From: Rubellimicrobium sp.
GTDB taxonomy: Bacteria; Pseudomonadota; Alphaproteobacteria; Rhodobacterales; Rhodobacteraceae
Direction: 5' to 3'
Length of the DNA: 35,794 bases
NCBI GenBank assembly: GCA_020852925.1
Contig: JADYZU010000009.1
Location: 1-35,794 of the forward strand
The position numbers and the translations under genes were made by a program. This document shows positions 9,371 to 17,581 of the stretch, in pieces. Within the stretch, counting starts at the first letter, position 1. Each line of letters begins with the position of its first letter. The notes beneath the pieces were generated by a model. It worked only from the letters and a program-made list of their open reading frames with translations, did not search any database and was not told the origin of the DNA.

Positions 9371-10474
9371 ATGTCCACCTGGCTGCTCATCGTGGCGCTG
9401 GCCCTGTTCGCGGCCCATCTCCTGAGCCACGCCCTCGCCCATCTCCACCTGCGGCGGAGCGACCGGGGCGGCGCCATCGCGGGCACGCCGGGGATCGCCC
9501 TGCTGCGACCGGTCTGCGGGCGCGATGCCTTTGACCGGGAGACGCTCGAATCGTCCTTCACGCAGGACTGGCCCGCCTTCGAGGTGGTGTTCTGCGCGCC
9601 TTCGGCCGACGATCCGGCGGTGCCGCTGGTGCGCGAGCTGATGGCACGGCATCCGGGCGTGCGGGCGCGGCTGCTGACCGGGCAGGAGCGGATCACCGGC
9701 AACCCGAAGCTCGACAACCTCTGGAAAGGGTGGGAGGCCACGGCGGACGCCCCCCTTGTGTGCATGGCCGACAGCAACCTTCTTCTGCCGCCCGATTACC
9801 TGTCCACGCTGGTGCGGGCCTGGGGGCGGGGCACCGGCCTTGTCACCTCGCCCGCCTGCGGCACGCGGCCCGAAGGATTCGCCGCGCGCATCGAATGCGC
9901 CTTCCTGAACGGAAGCCAGGGGCGGCTGCAACTGGCCTCGGACCAGATCGGGCGCGGGTTCGCGCAGGGCAAGACCCTGTTCTGGAAACGTGATTTCCTC
10001 GAGGGCGCCGGCGGCCTTGCGCCCCTTGGCCGCTGGCTGGCCGAGGATGTGGCCGCGACCCGGCTGGTGCGGGGGGCGGGCCTCAGCGTGCGCCTTGCGC
10101 CGCGTCCCTTCGCCCAGCCGATCGGGCGGCGCAGCCTGCGGGCGGTCTGGGACCGGCAATTGCGCTGGAGCCGGGTGCGCCGCGACGGGTTCGCCCGCGC
10201 CTTTCCCTTCGAGATCCTCTACGGTCCGGCGGTGCCGCTGGCCCTGCTGGCGCTGGCGGCGCCCTGGGGATGGGCCGGGGGCGCGGTGCTGCTGTGGTAT
10301 GGCGCGGAATGGCTGCTGTGCCGGGGGGCGGGCTGGCCTTCGGGGCCGGCCGATGTGGCGGCGATGGTGGCGCGCGACCTGCTCCTGCCAGCGATCTATG
10401 CCGCGACCTTCGCCGGACGCGGCATCACCTGGCGCGGCACCGCCATGGCGCCCCCGACGGGGGAGGCACCATGA
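9371..10474 (+). CDS. Ceramide glucosyltransferase-like GT21 family membrane glycosyltransferase
   Basis: A 367-residue protein with an N-terminal membrane anchor (TWLLIVALALFAAHLLSHAL) and hydrophobic segments near the C-terminus (YGPAVPLALLALAAPWGWAG and the following stretch). The catalytic region carries the GT2/GT21 acidic motifs: NPKLDNLWKGW, MADSNLLLPPDYL (Asp134), LAEDVAATR (Asp226) and the RQLRW box (262-266), equivalent to (Q/R)xxRW. The family transfers a sugar from a nucleotide donor to ceramide or a similar lipid on the cytoplasmic membrane face. Its start overlaps nothing, but its stop overlaps the DedA start (ATGA), and a GT2 gene follows, so the three likely form one glycolipid operon. 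The lipid acceptor cannot be told from sequence. Confidence 0.82.
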   Translation: MSTWLLIVALALFAAHLLSHALAHLHLRRSDRGGAIAGTPGIALLRPVCGRDAFDRETLESSFTQDWPAFEVVFCAPSADDPAVPLVRELMARHPGVRARLLTGQERITGNPKLDNLWKGWEATADAPLVCMADSNLLLPPDYLSTLVRAWGRGTGLVTSPACGTRPEGFAARIECAFLNGSQGRLQLASDQIGRGFAQGKTLFWKRDFLEGAGGLAPLGRWLAEDVAATRLVRGAGLSVRLAPRPFAQPIGRRSLRAVWDRQLRWSRVRRDGFARAFPFEILYGPAVPLALLALAAPWGWAGGAVLLWYGAEWLLCRGAGWPSGPADVAAMVARDLLLPAIYAATFAGRGITWRGTAMAPPTGEAP

Positions 10475-11085
10475 CCGGCGATTCGAACGCCATCGTCGAG
10501 TTGCTGACGGCCTACGGGCTGTGGATCCTCGCGCCCCTGTCGATCGTCGAAGGGCCGATCGTCACCATCATCGCCGGCTGGCTGGCCAGCCTCGGCATCA
10601 TGCAGACCCTGCCGGTGCTGGTCTGCGTCGTGCTTGGCGACGTGATCGGCGATGCCATCGTCTATGCCGGCGGGCGCGGCGTGCGCCTTGACCGGCTGCC
10701 GGTGATCGGCCGCTGGTTCCGCATCCCGCGCGCGCGGCTTGTGCCGCTGGTGCGGCAGTTCCGCAGGAATGGGGTGCGCATCCTGCTGATCGGCAAGCTC
10801 ACGCAGGGGGCGGGGGCCTTTGTCCTGATCGCGGCCGGGGCGGCGCGCATGCCGTTCGGGCTTTTCATCCTCGTGAACTTCCTCGCCTCGATCCCCAAGA
10901 GCATGGTGCTCATGGCCGTGGGCTGGCTGATCGGCGAGGCCCATGCGCGCATCGCGGGCTGGCTGTCCTGGGGATCGGGGGCGGTGCTGATCCTGGCGCT
11001 GGGCGCCGGGGGGCTGTGGATCCTGGCGCAATGGCGCCGGCGCCGGCAGGAGGGGGCGGCCGCGCAGGAGGGGCAGGTCGAATGA
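10471..11085 (+). CDS. DedA/SNARE-associated (VTT) family membrane protein
   Basis: A 204-residue integral membrane protein. The DedA/VTT pattern is visible: GLWILAPLSIVEGPIVTIIAG with the conserved acidic residue in a re-entrant helix, LGDVIGDAIVYAGGR, GKLTQGAGAFVLIAAGAARM and FGLFILVNFLASIPKSMVLM, ending in a charged tail RRRRQEG. DedA proteins include flippases for undecaprenyl phosphate and phosphatidylethanolamine, so a lipid-transport role beside two glycosyltransferases is reasonable, but the substrate is inferred. The gene overlaps by 4 bp with both neighbours, indicating coupled translation. Confidence 0.87.
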   Translation: MTGDSNAIVELLTAYGLWILAPLSIVEGPIVTIIAGWLASLGIMQTLPVLVCVVLGDVIGDAIVYAGGRGVRLDRLPVIGRWFRIPRARLVPLVRQFRRNGVRILLIGKLTQGAGAFVLIAAGAARMPFGLFILVNFLASIPKSMVLMAVGWLIGEAHARIAGWLSWGSGAVLILALGAGGLWILAQWRRRRQEGAAAQEGQVE

Positions 11086-11771
11086 CCCTCTCCTGCCTCA
11101 TCCCTGCCTGGAACGAAGAGGCCCGCATCGGCGGCGTCCTCGACGCGGTGGCGGGGCATCCGCTGATCTCGCGCGTGCTGGTGATCGACGACGGATCGGG
11201 CGACGCCACCGGCGATGTCGCGCGCGCGCGGGGGGCCGAAGTACTGCGCACCGACGGCAACCTGGGCAAGACCCGGGCGCTGGTGCAGGGCCTGCGCCGG
11301 GTCGGGGGCGGGCAGGTGCTGCTGCTCGACGCCGATCTCGTGGGGCTGCGCCCCCCGGACCTGAGCGCGCTGGCCCGGCCGGTCCTGTCGGGGCAGGCGG
11401 GGGCGTCGATCTCGCTGCGGGGGAACGCGCCGGGGCTGTGGCGGGCGATCGGCCTCGACTACATCAGCGGCGAAAGGGTGCTGCCCCACGCCCTGCTTGC
11501 CCCGCATCTCGACCGGATCGAGGGGCTGCCGCGCTTCGGCTTCGAGGTGTTCGTGAACCGCCTGCTGCTCGATGCCGGCGATCCGGTGGCGGTGGTGCGC
11601 TGGCCCGGCGTGGCCAGCCCCTCCAAGGCGTCGAAGCGCGGCAGCCTCATGGCCGGGCTGGGCGCCGATGCCAGGATGCTGGCCGATATCGGTCGCACCG
11701 TGGGCTGGGCCGAGGCCGCGCGCCAGATCGCCGGGCTGCGGCGGCTGCGCGCGCCCGCAGGCCGCTCCTAG
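11082..11771 (+). CDS. GT2-family glycosyltransferase (GT-A fold)
   Basis: A 229-residue soluble protein. It starts MTLSCLIPAWNEEARIGG, the canonical GT2 N-terminus, followed by VLVIDDGSGDATGD (first DD) and QVLLLDADLVG (DxD-type metal site). No membrane segments are evident. Such small GT2 proteins make polyprenyl-linked or lipid-linked sugars and are often dolichyl-phosphate-mannose-synthase-like. It is translationally coupled to the DedA gene. Its TAG stop sits in a CTAG shared with the convergent glycerate kinase stop, giving a 4-bp overlap of two genes on opposite strands. Confidence 0.85.
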   Translation: MTLSCLIPAWNEEARIGGVLDAVAGHPLISRVLVIDDGSGDATGDVARARGAEVLRTDGNLGKTRALVQGLRRVGGGQVLLLDADLVGLRPPDLSALARPVLSGQAGASISLRGNAPGLWRAIGLDYISGERVLPHALLAPHLDRIEGLPRFGFEVFVNRLLLDAGDPVAVVRWPGVASPSKASKRGSLMAGLGADARMLADIGRTVGWAEAARQIAGLRRLRAPAGRS

Positions 11772-13033
11772 CGGATCAGGATCGCGCGGAAATCGTTCAC
11801 ATTGGTGCCGGTGGGCCCGGTGACGAACAGATCGCCCGCCGCATCGAAGGCGCCCCAGGCGTCATGCGCGCCCAGAAGCGCCACCGGATCCAGCCCGGCC
11901 GCGCGGATCCGCGCCAGCGTATCCCCGTCGGCAAAGGCACCGGCATTGGTGCCGGTGCCGTCGATCCCGTCGGTATCCGCCGCCAGCGCGACCAGGGGCA
12001 GCCCCCCGGCGGCAAGGGCGAAGGCCAGGAGGAACTCGGTGTTGCGCCCGCCGCGCCCGCCCTGGCGCGCAAGCGTCACCGTGGTCTCTCCACCCGACAG
12101 GATCAGCGCCGGCCGGGCGAAGGGGCGGTCGCGCAGCACCACCTCGCGGGCGATGGCGGCATGGACGCGGCCCACGTCGCGCGCCTCGCCCTCGATCGCG
12201 TCCGACAGCAGATGCGCGGCAATGCCCTGCGCGCCCGCCGCCCGCATCGCCGCCTCGAGCGAGAGCCGTGCCGAGGCGATCACCCGCACCTCATGGCCCG
12301 CCAGACGCGGATCGCCGGGCAGGGGGGCGGGGTTGTCGTCGCGCGCCAGCGCGGCAGCGACGGCGGACGGCAGGTCGATCCGCCAGGCCTGCGCCAGGGC
12401 GCGCGCCGCGGCGCGGGTGGTGGTGTCGGGGACGGTCGGCCCGGAGGCGACCTGCGCCGGATCGTCCCCCGGCACGTCCGAGACCACCAGCGTCACCACC
12501 CGCGCGGGATGCGCCGCCAGGGCAAGGCGCCCGCCCTTCACCCGCGAGACCTGCTTGCGGATCGCATTCATGACCGAAATCGGCGCCCCCGAGTCCAGAA
12601 GCACACGGTTGAGCGCCACCTCGTCCCCGAACGACAGGCCCGGCCCCGGCGCCGGCAACAGCGCCGACCCGCCCCCCGTGACCAGCGCCAGCACCAGATC
12701 CTCGGGGCCAAGGCCCGACAGCGCCGCCATGATCGCCGCGACCGCCGCCTCTCCGGCGCGGTCGGGCACGGGATGCGCGGCCTCGAGCACGCGGATCCTT
12801 CCGGCATCGCCACCGCGCTGCCCGTGGCGCGTGACCACCACGCCCGACAGCGGCCCGTCCCAGCGCGCATCGACGGCGCGCGCCAGCCCGGCCACGCCCT
12901 TGCCGGCGCCGATGACCACGGTGCGCCCGGCCGGCCGCGCCGGCAGATGCGCGGGCAGGATCCGCACCGGATCGGCCGCATCCACCGCGGCGCGAAACAG
13001 CCCGGCAAGAAAATCGCGGTCATCCTGCGCCAT
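11768..13033 (-). CDS. gckA: Glycerate 2-kinase (DUF4147/MOFRL family)
   Basis: A 421-residue protein. The N-terminal DUF4147 domain shows VVIGAGKGVAGLA, ALVTGGGSALLPAPG, MNAIRKQVSRVKGGRL and VVSDVPGDDPAQVASGPTVP. The C-terminal MOFRL domain shows ALILSGGETTVTL, GGRNTEFLLAFAL and AADTDGIDGTGTNAGAF. This family phosphorylates D-glycerate to 2-phosphoglycerate with ATP. Older annotations call it hydroxypyruvate reductase (ttuD), which is a naming error for the family. A textbook AGGAGG site lies five bases before the ATG. It fits with hyi at 8.5 kb and glcDEF at 20-24 kb in glyoxylate-to-glycerate assimilation. It is monocistronic and convergent with the GT2 gene. Confidence 0.92.
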   Translation of the reverse strand: MAQDDRDFLAGLFRAAVDAADPVRILPAHLPARPAGRTVVIGAGKGVAGLARAVDARWDGPLSGVVVTRHGQRGGDAGRIRVLEAAHPVPDRAGEAAVAAIMAALSGLGPEDLVLALVTGGGSALLPAPGPGLSFGDEVALNRVLLDSGAPISVMNAIRKQVSRVKGGRLALAAHPARVVTLVVSDVPGDDPAQVASGPTVPDTTTRAAARALAQAWRIDLPSAVAAALARDDNPAPLPGDPRLAGHEVRVIASARLSLEAAMRAAGAQGIAAHLLSDAIEGEARDVGRVHAAIAREVVLRDRPFARPALILSGGETTVTLARQGGRGGRNTEFLLAFALAAGGLPLVALAADTDGIDGTGTNAGAFADGDTLARIRAAGLDPVALLGAHDAWGAFDAAGDLFVTGPTGTNVNDFRAILIR

Positions 13034-13202
13034 CCGGCCCTCCTGCCGCCATCTGTCCCGAAACGCCGCGCCCGCGCAAGGCAGGGCAATCGCCTCAAGA
13101 AACCGTTCCAGACCCCGGAGATGGCGCGCCCGGGGTCAAGGTTCGCCGGCTCGCCCGGCACCGCCGCCCGAACGCCCCGGCGGCGCGCCCCCGGCCGGCG
13201 TT

Positions 13203-13322
13203 GCGCCGCCTCCGGCGGGGGTATTTGGGCAAAGATGAAGGGGCCCCATTCATCTGTCCCCAAATATCCCGGGGGGAAGGCCCGCAGGGCCCGGGGGGGC
13301 AGCGCCCCCCCGCCTTCCCGGA
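13203..13322. repeat. Rhodobacterial-type palindromic intergenic repeat, copy 1
   Basis: The core is an imperfect palindrome at 13219-13270: GGGTATTTGGGCAAAGATGAA on one arm and TTCATCTGTCCCCAAATATCCC on the other, about 22 bp each with a GGGGCCCC-like loop. A second, GC-rich module follows (13271-13321): GGGAAGGC pairs with GCCTTCCC and encloses GGGGGGC-AGC-GCCCCCC. A CCGCCTCCGGCGG palindrome precedes the core. The same order of modules occurs in inverse orientation at the right edge of the window. The transcript could fold into strong tandem hairpins, so a terminator or RNA-stability role is possible. I recall similar sequence scattered in Rhodobacteraceae genomes. Confidence 0.85.
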
Positions 13323-13378
13323 CCACAATCCGCGCGCCTTCGACCAGAGGCGACAGGCCCCGTGCAAGGTGCGCGCCC

Positions 13379-13407
13379 TTGACAGCGCCGCGCCCACGTT
13401 CAAGGTC
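13379..13407 (+). promoter_or_regulatory. Candidate sigma70 promoter for aldo/keto reductase
   Basis: A perfect TTGACA (13379-13384) is followed after 17 bp by AAGGTC (13402-13407), a poor -10 box, about 33 bp before the ATG. A strong -35 with a weak -10 is typical of this bacterial group. No other good -35 was found in the leader. Confidence 0.42.
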
Positions 13408-13439
13408 GGGCGCAAACAACCTGCACAGGCGGAGCCCCG

Positions 13440-14480
13440 ATGCCCCATACCCCCGATCCCGCGCGCTATGACGGGCGGATGGTCTACAACCGCTGCGGAA
13501 ATTCGGGGCTGAAGCTGCCGGCGATCAGCCTGGGTCTGTGGCACAACTTCGGGCACGACACCCGCCATGACGTGAAACAGGCGATCTGCCGCACCGCGTT
13601 CGACCACGGGATCACGCATTTCGACCTCGCCAACAACTACGGCCCCCCCTACGGCAGCGCCGAAGAGGCGTTCGGGGAACTGCTGCGCAGCGATTTCCGG
13701 GGCCTGCGCGACGAACTCGTGATCTCGTCCAAGGCCGGCTACGACATGTGGCCCGGGCCCTATGGCGAACGCGGCAGCCGCAAGCACCTGATCGCCTCCT
13801 GCGACCAGAGCCTCCGGCGCCTGGGCCTCGACTATGTGGACATCTTCTATTCCCACCGTTTCGACCCGGACACGCCGCTTGAAGAGACGATGATGGCGCT
13901 CGACCGCATCGTGCGGTCGGGGCGTGCGCTCCATGTGGGGCTGTCTTCCTACAATGCCGCCCGCACCCGCGAGGCGGCGGCGATCCTGCGCGATCTGGGC
14001 ACGCCCTGCCTCATCCATCAGCCCAGCTACAACATCCTCAACCGCTGGATCGAGGAGGACGGGCTCAAGGACACGCTGCACGAACTCGGGATCGGCTCGA
14101 TCGCCTTCGTGCCGCTGGCGCAGGGGATGCTGACGAAGAAATACCTCAAGGGCGTGCCCGAAGGCAGCCGCGCCACCCAGGGCAAGAGCCTCGATCCGGG
14201 GCTGATCACCGAAGGGTTCGTGAAGAACCTCAACCACCTCAACGACATCGCCGCCGCGCGCGGGCAGACGCTTGCGCAGATGGCGCTGGCCTGGGTGCTG
14301 CGCGGGGGCGGGATCACCTCGGCGCTGATCGGGGCCAGCCGGCCCGAGCAGGTGGCCGATTGTGCCGGCGCGGTGCGGAACCTCGACTTCAGCGCCGAGG
14401 AACTTGCCCTGATCGACCGCCATGCGATCGCGGACGAGACCAACCTCTGGACCCGTTCGGCCGAACTCGGCGAAGCCTGA
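13440..14480 (+). CDS. mgrA: Aldo/keto reductase, YghZ/AKR14 type (L-glyceraldehyde 3-phosphate reductase)
   Basis: A 346-residue TIM-barrel oxidoreductase. The catalytic tetrad is visible as Asp62 and Tyr67 (THFDLANNYGPPYGSAEE), Lys98 (VISSKAGYDMWPGPYGE) and His139 (DIFYSHRFDP). The GPPYGSAEE and KAGYDMWPGPYG blocks are specific to the YghZ (Gpr, AKR14A1) branch. E. coli YghZ reduces L-glyceraldehyde 3-phosphate and methylglyoxal with NADPH. The NADPH region is represented by TSALIGASRPEQVADC. It probably detoxifies reactive C3 aldehydes, which fits the nearby glycerate and hydroxypyruvate genes. A GGAG site lies just before the ATG. It appears monocistronic, with a hairpin at its 3' end. 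Confidence 0.92.
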   Translation: MPHTPDPARYDGRMVYNRCGNSGLKLPAISLGLWHNFGHDTRHDVKQAICRTAFDHGITHFDLANNYGPPYGSAEEAFGELLRSDFRGLRDELVISSKAGYDMWPGPYGERGSRKHLIASCDQSLRRLGLDYVDIFYSHRFDPDTPLEETMMALDRIVRSGRALHVGLSSYNAARTREAAAILRDLGTPCLIHQPSYNILNRWIEEDGLKDTLHELGIGSIAFVPLAQGMLTKKYLKGVPEGSRATQGKSLDPGLITEGFVKNLNHLNDIAAARGQTLAQMALAWVLRGGGITSALIGASRPEQVADCAGAVRNLDFSAEELALIDRHAIADETNLWTRSAELGEA

Positions 14481-14514
14481 CGGCGTCATGGGCCCGCGTC
14501 AACGCCCGGGTCAG
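14477..14514 (+). terminator. Hairpin at the end of the aldo/keto reductase gene
   Basis: CTGAC-GGCGT (14477-14486) pairs with ACGCC-cgg-GTCAG (14502-14514), a 10-bp stem with a 3-nt bulge that begins at the stop codon. No T-run follows. It is a possible intrinsic or Rho-assisted terminator. Confidence 0.35.
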
Positions 14515-14582
14515 AACATGCCGCGCCCCGGCTTCGTGACGGCGGCCGGGGGCATGGCGCGGCGGGCGCGGGGGCCTGTGCG

Positions 14583-15413
14583 GTGATCTCGGAAATCTGC
14601 ATCCTCGATACCGCCAGCGGCGACATCCTGCCGGTCCTTGCGCATGAGGGTCATGTCGAGGCGCCGAACTGGCATCCGGACGGGTTCCTTCTGGTCAATG
14701 GCGGCGGGCGGCTGTTCCGGGTGCCGCTCGATGCGCCACGGCTCGAGCCGGTCGAGACCGGGCGGCTGCGGGCGCTGAACAACGACCACGGCATCAGCCC
14801 GGACGGGCGCATGCTGGCCCTGTCCGACAAGGGCGACGGCGGGCTGTCCGCGATCCATCTCATGCCGGTGGCGGGCGGGCCCGCGGTGCGCGTCAGCCCG
14901 CCGGGCGTGCCAAGCTGGTGGCATTCCTGGTCGCCGGACGGGGCGCGGCTGGCCTTTGCCGGGGTGCGGGGCGGGCCGGGCGGGCCGGTGGCGATCCTGA
15001 CCTGTGCCCTCGACGGGACGGACGAGGTCTGCGTGACGGCGGATTTCGACCATGCCGACGGCCCCGACTATTCGCCCGACGGCGAATGGATCTGGTTCAA
15101 TGGCGAACGCGGGGGGGCGGTGGACCTGTGGCGCATCCGGCCCGATGGCACCGGCCTCAGCCGCATGACCGGGGACGATGCGGTGAACTGGTTCCCCCAT
15201 CCTTCGCCCGACGGGGCGCAGGTGGTCTATCTGGCCTATCCGCCCGGCACGCGGGGGCATCCGGCGGACATGGAGGTGACGCTGCGGATCATGCCGGCCG
15301 GGGGGGGCGAGGCGCGGATCCTGACCGCGCTCCATGGCGGGCAGGGGACGATCAACGTGCCCTCCTGGGCCCCTGACAGCCGCCGTCTGGCCTTTGTGCG
15401 TTACCGGCCATGA
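14583..15413 (+). CDS. TolB-like WD40/PD40 beta-propeller protein
   Basis: A 276-residue protein built from repeated PD40 blades: [88 protein letters not shown] and [18 protein letters not shown]. It resembles the propeller of TolB but has no signal peptide, so it is probably cytoplasmic. The start is taken as GTG at 14583 because no ATG is available upstream in frame and the family begins near SEICILD. The stop overlaps the nadD start (ATGA), so translation is coupled. The function is unknown; similar proteins are annotated as TolB-family or biopolymer-transport-like. Confidence 0.8.
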   Translation: MISEICILDTASGDILPVLAHEGHVEAPNWHPDGFLLVNGGGRLFRVPLDAPRLEPVETGRLRALNNDHGISPDGRMLALSDKGDGGLSAIHLMPVAGGPAVRVSPPGVPSWWHSWSPDGARLAFAGVRGGPGGPVAILTCALDGTDEVCVTADFDHADGPDYSPDGEWIWFNGERGGAVDLWRIRPDGTGLSRMTGDDAVNWFPHPSPDGAQVVYLAYPPGTRGHPADMEVTLRIMPAGGGEARILTALHGGQGTINVPSWAPDSRRLAFVRYRP

Positions 15414-16054
15414 CGGCGCCTCGCGGCCTGTCCACCGGCCTGTCCACCGGCCTGCCCCCGGCCCGCGCGGGCGAGGTGATCGGCCTTCTGGGCGGATCCT
15501 TCGATCCCGCGCACGAGGGGCATGTGCGCATCACCCGCACCGCGCTGGCGCGGTTCGGCCTTGACCGGGTGTGGTGGCTGGTCAGCCCGGGCAATCCGCT
15601 CAAGGACCGGGGGCCCGCGCCGGTCGCGGTGCGGATGGAACGGGCGCGCGCCCTCATGCGCCATCCGCGCGTCTGCGTGACCGATCTGGAAACCCGCCTT
15701 GGCACGCGGCACACGGCGCAGACGCTGGAACAGCTTGCGCGGCGCTATCCGGGGGTGCGGTTCGTCTGGCTCATGGGGGCGGACAATCTGGCGCAGATCC
15801 ACCGCTGGCAGGACTGGCGGCGCATCTTTGCGCGCGTGCCGGTGGGGGTGCTGGCGCGGCCGGGATCGTCGCTGGCCGGGCTGGCGCCCGCGGCGCGGAT
15901 CATGGCCGGGGCGCGGCTGCCGGCGCGGGGCGCGGCGCTGCTGGGCCGGGCCGCGCCGCCGGCCTGGTGCCTTGTGGCGCTGCCGATGTCGCCGGCCTCG
16001 TCCTCGGATATGCGGGCGCGCGGATTGTGGGGCGCAGAGGGGGCCAAGGCATGA
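15410..16054 (+). CDS. nadD: Nicotinate-nucleotide adenylyltransferase
   Basis: A 214-residue enzyme that adenylates nicotinate mononucleotide in NAD synthesis. It has the nucleotidyltransferase motif [17 protein letters not shown], the family block [36 protein letters not shown], and an SSSDMRARG end motif equivalent to ISSTxxR. The N-terminus contains LSTGLSTGL, encoded by a 12-bp tandem repeat, which adds a few residues before the catalytic core. The more common alphaproteobacterial neighbours rsfS and rlmH are absent here; dacB follows with a 4-bp overlap. Confidence 0.95.
   Translation: MTAPRGLSTGLSTGLPPARAGEVIGLLGGSFDPAHEGHVRITRTALARFGLDRVWWLVSPGNPLKDRGPAPVAVRMERARALMRHPRVCVTDLETRLGTRHTAQTLEQLARRYPGVRFVWLMGADNLAQIHRWQDWRRIFARVPVGVLARPGSSLAGLAPAARIMAGARLPARGAALLGRAAPPAWCLVALPMSPASSSDMRARGLWGAEGAKA
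15425..15454. repeat. 12-bp tandem repeat inside the nadD start region (2.5 copies)
   Basis: GGCCTGTCCACC occurs at 15425-15436 and 15437-15448, followed by half a copy (GGCCTG). The repeat is in frame and encodes the LSTGLSTGL stretch of NadD ahead of the catalytic domain. Confidence 0.9.
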
Positions 16055-17562
16055 GCGGACCGGCCGGACGGCGCCATTTCCTGGCCGGGGCTGTGTCCCT
16101 TGTCGCCACGTCGCTGCTGGCCGAAGCACCCGCGCGCGGCCTGCGCCCGCAGGCCCGCCCCCGCCCCGCGGCCGGCCTGCGGCCCCGCGCGCGGCCCGAG
16201 TCCATCCTGCCCCCGGACGCGGCCGCGATCATCGCCCGTTCGGGGCTGTCGGGGGTGGTGTCGGTCGCGCTGGCGGATCAGGCGACGGGGGCCATGCTCG
16301 ATGCCGTCGCGCCCACCCTCAGCCTGCCGCCCGCCAGCGTGATGAAAGCCTTTACCGCCTTCTACGCGCGCGAGGTGCTGGGCCCGGATCACCGGTTCGC
16401 CACGCGCCTCATCGGCACCGGCAGCATCAGCGGCGGGCGCCTGTCGGGCGACCTGATCCTGGCGGGGGGCGGCGATCCCACGCTTGTGACCGACGATCTG
16501 GCCGCGCTGGTCCGCGACCTGCGCGCGGGCGGCCTGCGCGAAGTGGCGGGCCGGTTCCTGGTCTGGGGCGGCGCGCTTCCTGAACTGCACGAGATCGACC
16601 CCGACCAGTTGCCGCAGCAGGGCTACAATCCGGCGCTGGGCGGGCTCAATCTCAACTTCAACCGGGTGAACCTCGAATGGGTGCGCGCGGGCGGGGGCTG
16701 GCGGCTGAGCATGGACGCGCGGTCCGAGACGCTGCGGCCCGAAGTCGGGGTGATCCGCGCCACCCTGGCCGAACGCGCGGCGCCGGTCTTTACCCATGAC
16801 GACAGCGGCGCGCTTGAGGAATGGACCGTCGCGCGATCCGCGCTGGGCGAGGGGGGCTCGCGCTGGCTGCCGGTGCGGCGGCCCGCGCTTTATGCCGGAG
16901 ACGTGCTGCGCACCCTGGCCCTGGCCGAGGGGATCCGCCTGCCCGCCGCCGAAACGGTGGCGGTCCTGCCCGCGGGCCGCGAACTTGCCCGCCACGACAG
17001 CGCGCCCCTCGATGCGGTCGTTGCCGGCATGCTCGACCATTCCACCAACCTGACCGCCGAGGTTCTGGGCCTGGCCGCGGCGCGCGCGTCGGGCGGCGAT
17101 CCGGCGACCCTGGCGCAATCGGCCGGGATGATGCGGCGCTGGCTGCGGCACCGGCTGGGGGTGGCGCCGCGCCCGGTCGATCATTCGGGCCTGGGCGAGG
17201 GCAGTTCGGTCGATGCCTCGGCGATGCTGGCGGCGCTGGTGTCGGCCGGGCACGATCCGGGGTTCGCGCCGCTGCTCAAGCGGATCCGCCTTCTTGACGA
17301 CAGGGGCGAACCCCTGCGCGCCCCCCCGGCCGAGGTCCGGGCCAAGACCGGAACCCTCGATTTCGTCTCGTCGCTGGCGGGGTTCATCACTACGCCGGGC
17401 GGGCGGCGGCTGGCCTTTGCCATCTTCACCGCCGACCCCGCCGCGCGCAGGGGGGCGCGGGCCTCGGATGACGAGGTGCCGCCCGGTTCGCGCGAATGGA
17501 ACCGGGCGGCACGGCGGCTGCAACAGCAACTGGTGCAGGCCTGGGCGCTGCGGCACGCCTGA
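16051..17562 (+). CDS. dacB: D-alanyl-D-alanine carboxypeptidase/endopeptidase (PBP4-type)
   Basis: A 503-residue peptidase S13 family protein. A signal sequence ([20 protein letters not shown], with a near-Tat RR) precedes a basic, repeat-like linker ([18 protein letters not shown]). The three active-site motifs are SxxK at 96-99 (ASVMKAF), SxN at 331-333 (HSTNLTAE) and KTG at 432-434 (RAKTGTLD). The family cleaves D-Ala-D-Ala and meso-DAP crosslinks in periplasmic peptidoglycan. The start overlaps the nadD stop by 4 bp. A perfect hairpin covers its stop codon and the convergent vWA gene ends 20 bp later. Confidence 0.94.
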   Translation: MSGPAGRRHFLAGAVSLVATSLLAEAPARGLRPQARPRPAAGLRPRARPESILPPDAAAIIARSGLSGVVSVALADQATGAMLDAVAPTLSLPPASVMKAFTAFYAREVLGPDHRFATRLIGTGSISGGRLSGDLILAGGGDPTLVTDDLAALVRDLRAGGLREVAGRFLVWGGALPELHEIDPDQLPQQGYNPALGGLNLNFNRVNLEWVRAGGGWRLSMDARSETLRPEVGVIRATLAERAAPVFTHDDSGALEEWTVARSALGEGGSRWLPVRRPALYAGDVLRTLALAEGIRLPAAETVAVLPAGRELARHDSAPLDAVVAGMLDHSTNLTAEVLGLAAARASGGDPATLAQSAGMMRRWLRHRLGVAPRPVDHSGLGEGSSVDASAMLAALVSAGHDPGFAPLLKRIRLLDDRGEPLRAPPAEVRAKTGTLDFVSSLAGFITTPGGRRLAFAIFTADPAARRGARASDDEVPPGSREWNRAARRLQQQLVQAWALRHA

Positions 17563-17574
17563 ATGGGCGTGCCG
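17551..17574. terminator. Bidirectional hairpin between dacB and the vWA gene
   Basis: CGGCACGCC (17551-17559) pairs perfectly with GGCGTGCCG (17566-17574) around a 6-nt loop that contains the dacB stop codon. It sits in the 19-bp gap of a convergent gene pair, the expected place for a shared terminator. Confidence 0.55.
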
Positions 17575-17581
17575 CGCGATC

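Larger units (their letters stand above)
13034..13439. other. Divergent intergenic region between glycerate kinase and aldo/keto reductase
   Basis: This 406-bp gap carries no gene. It holds, from left to right, the leader of glycerate 2-kinase, a CG-rich stretch without clear signals (13034-13202), a long palindromic repeat (13203-13322) and the promoter and leader of the aldo/keto reductase. Apparent open frames through the repeat encode only its translated hairpins. Confidence 0.7.

Noticed and set aside
13095..13439. Open frames through the palindromic repeat between glycerate kinase and the aldo/keto reductase.
   Set aside because: They only read the hairpins of the repeat and give peptides similar to those from copy 2, which shows the DNA repeat rather than a protein.
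14518..14586. 22-codon frame MPRPGFVTAAGGMARRARG.. overlapping the GTG start of the TolB-like gene (GTGA).
   Set aside because: It is short and low in information, without a good ribosome binding site. It could be a leader peptide, but nothing in the sequence proves it.
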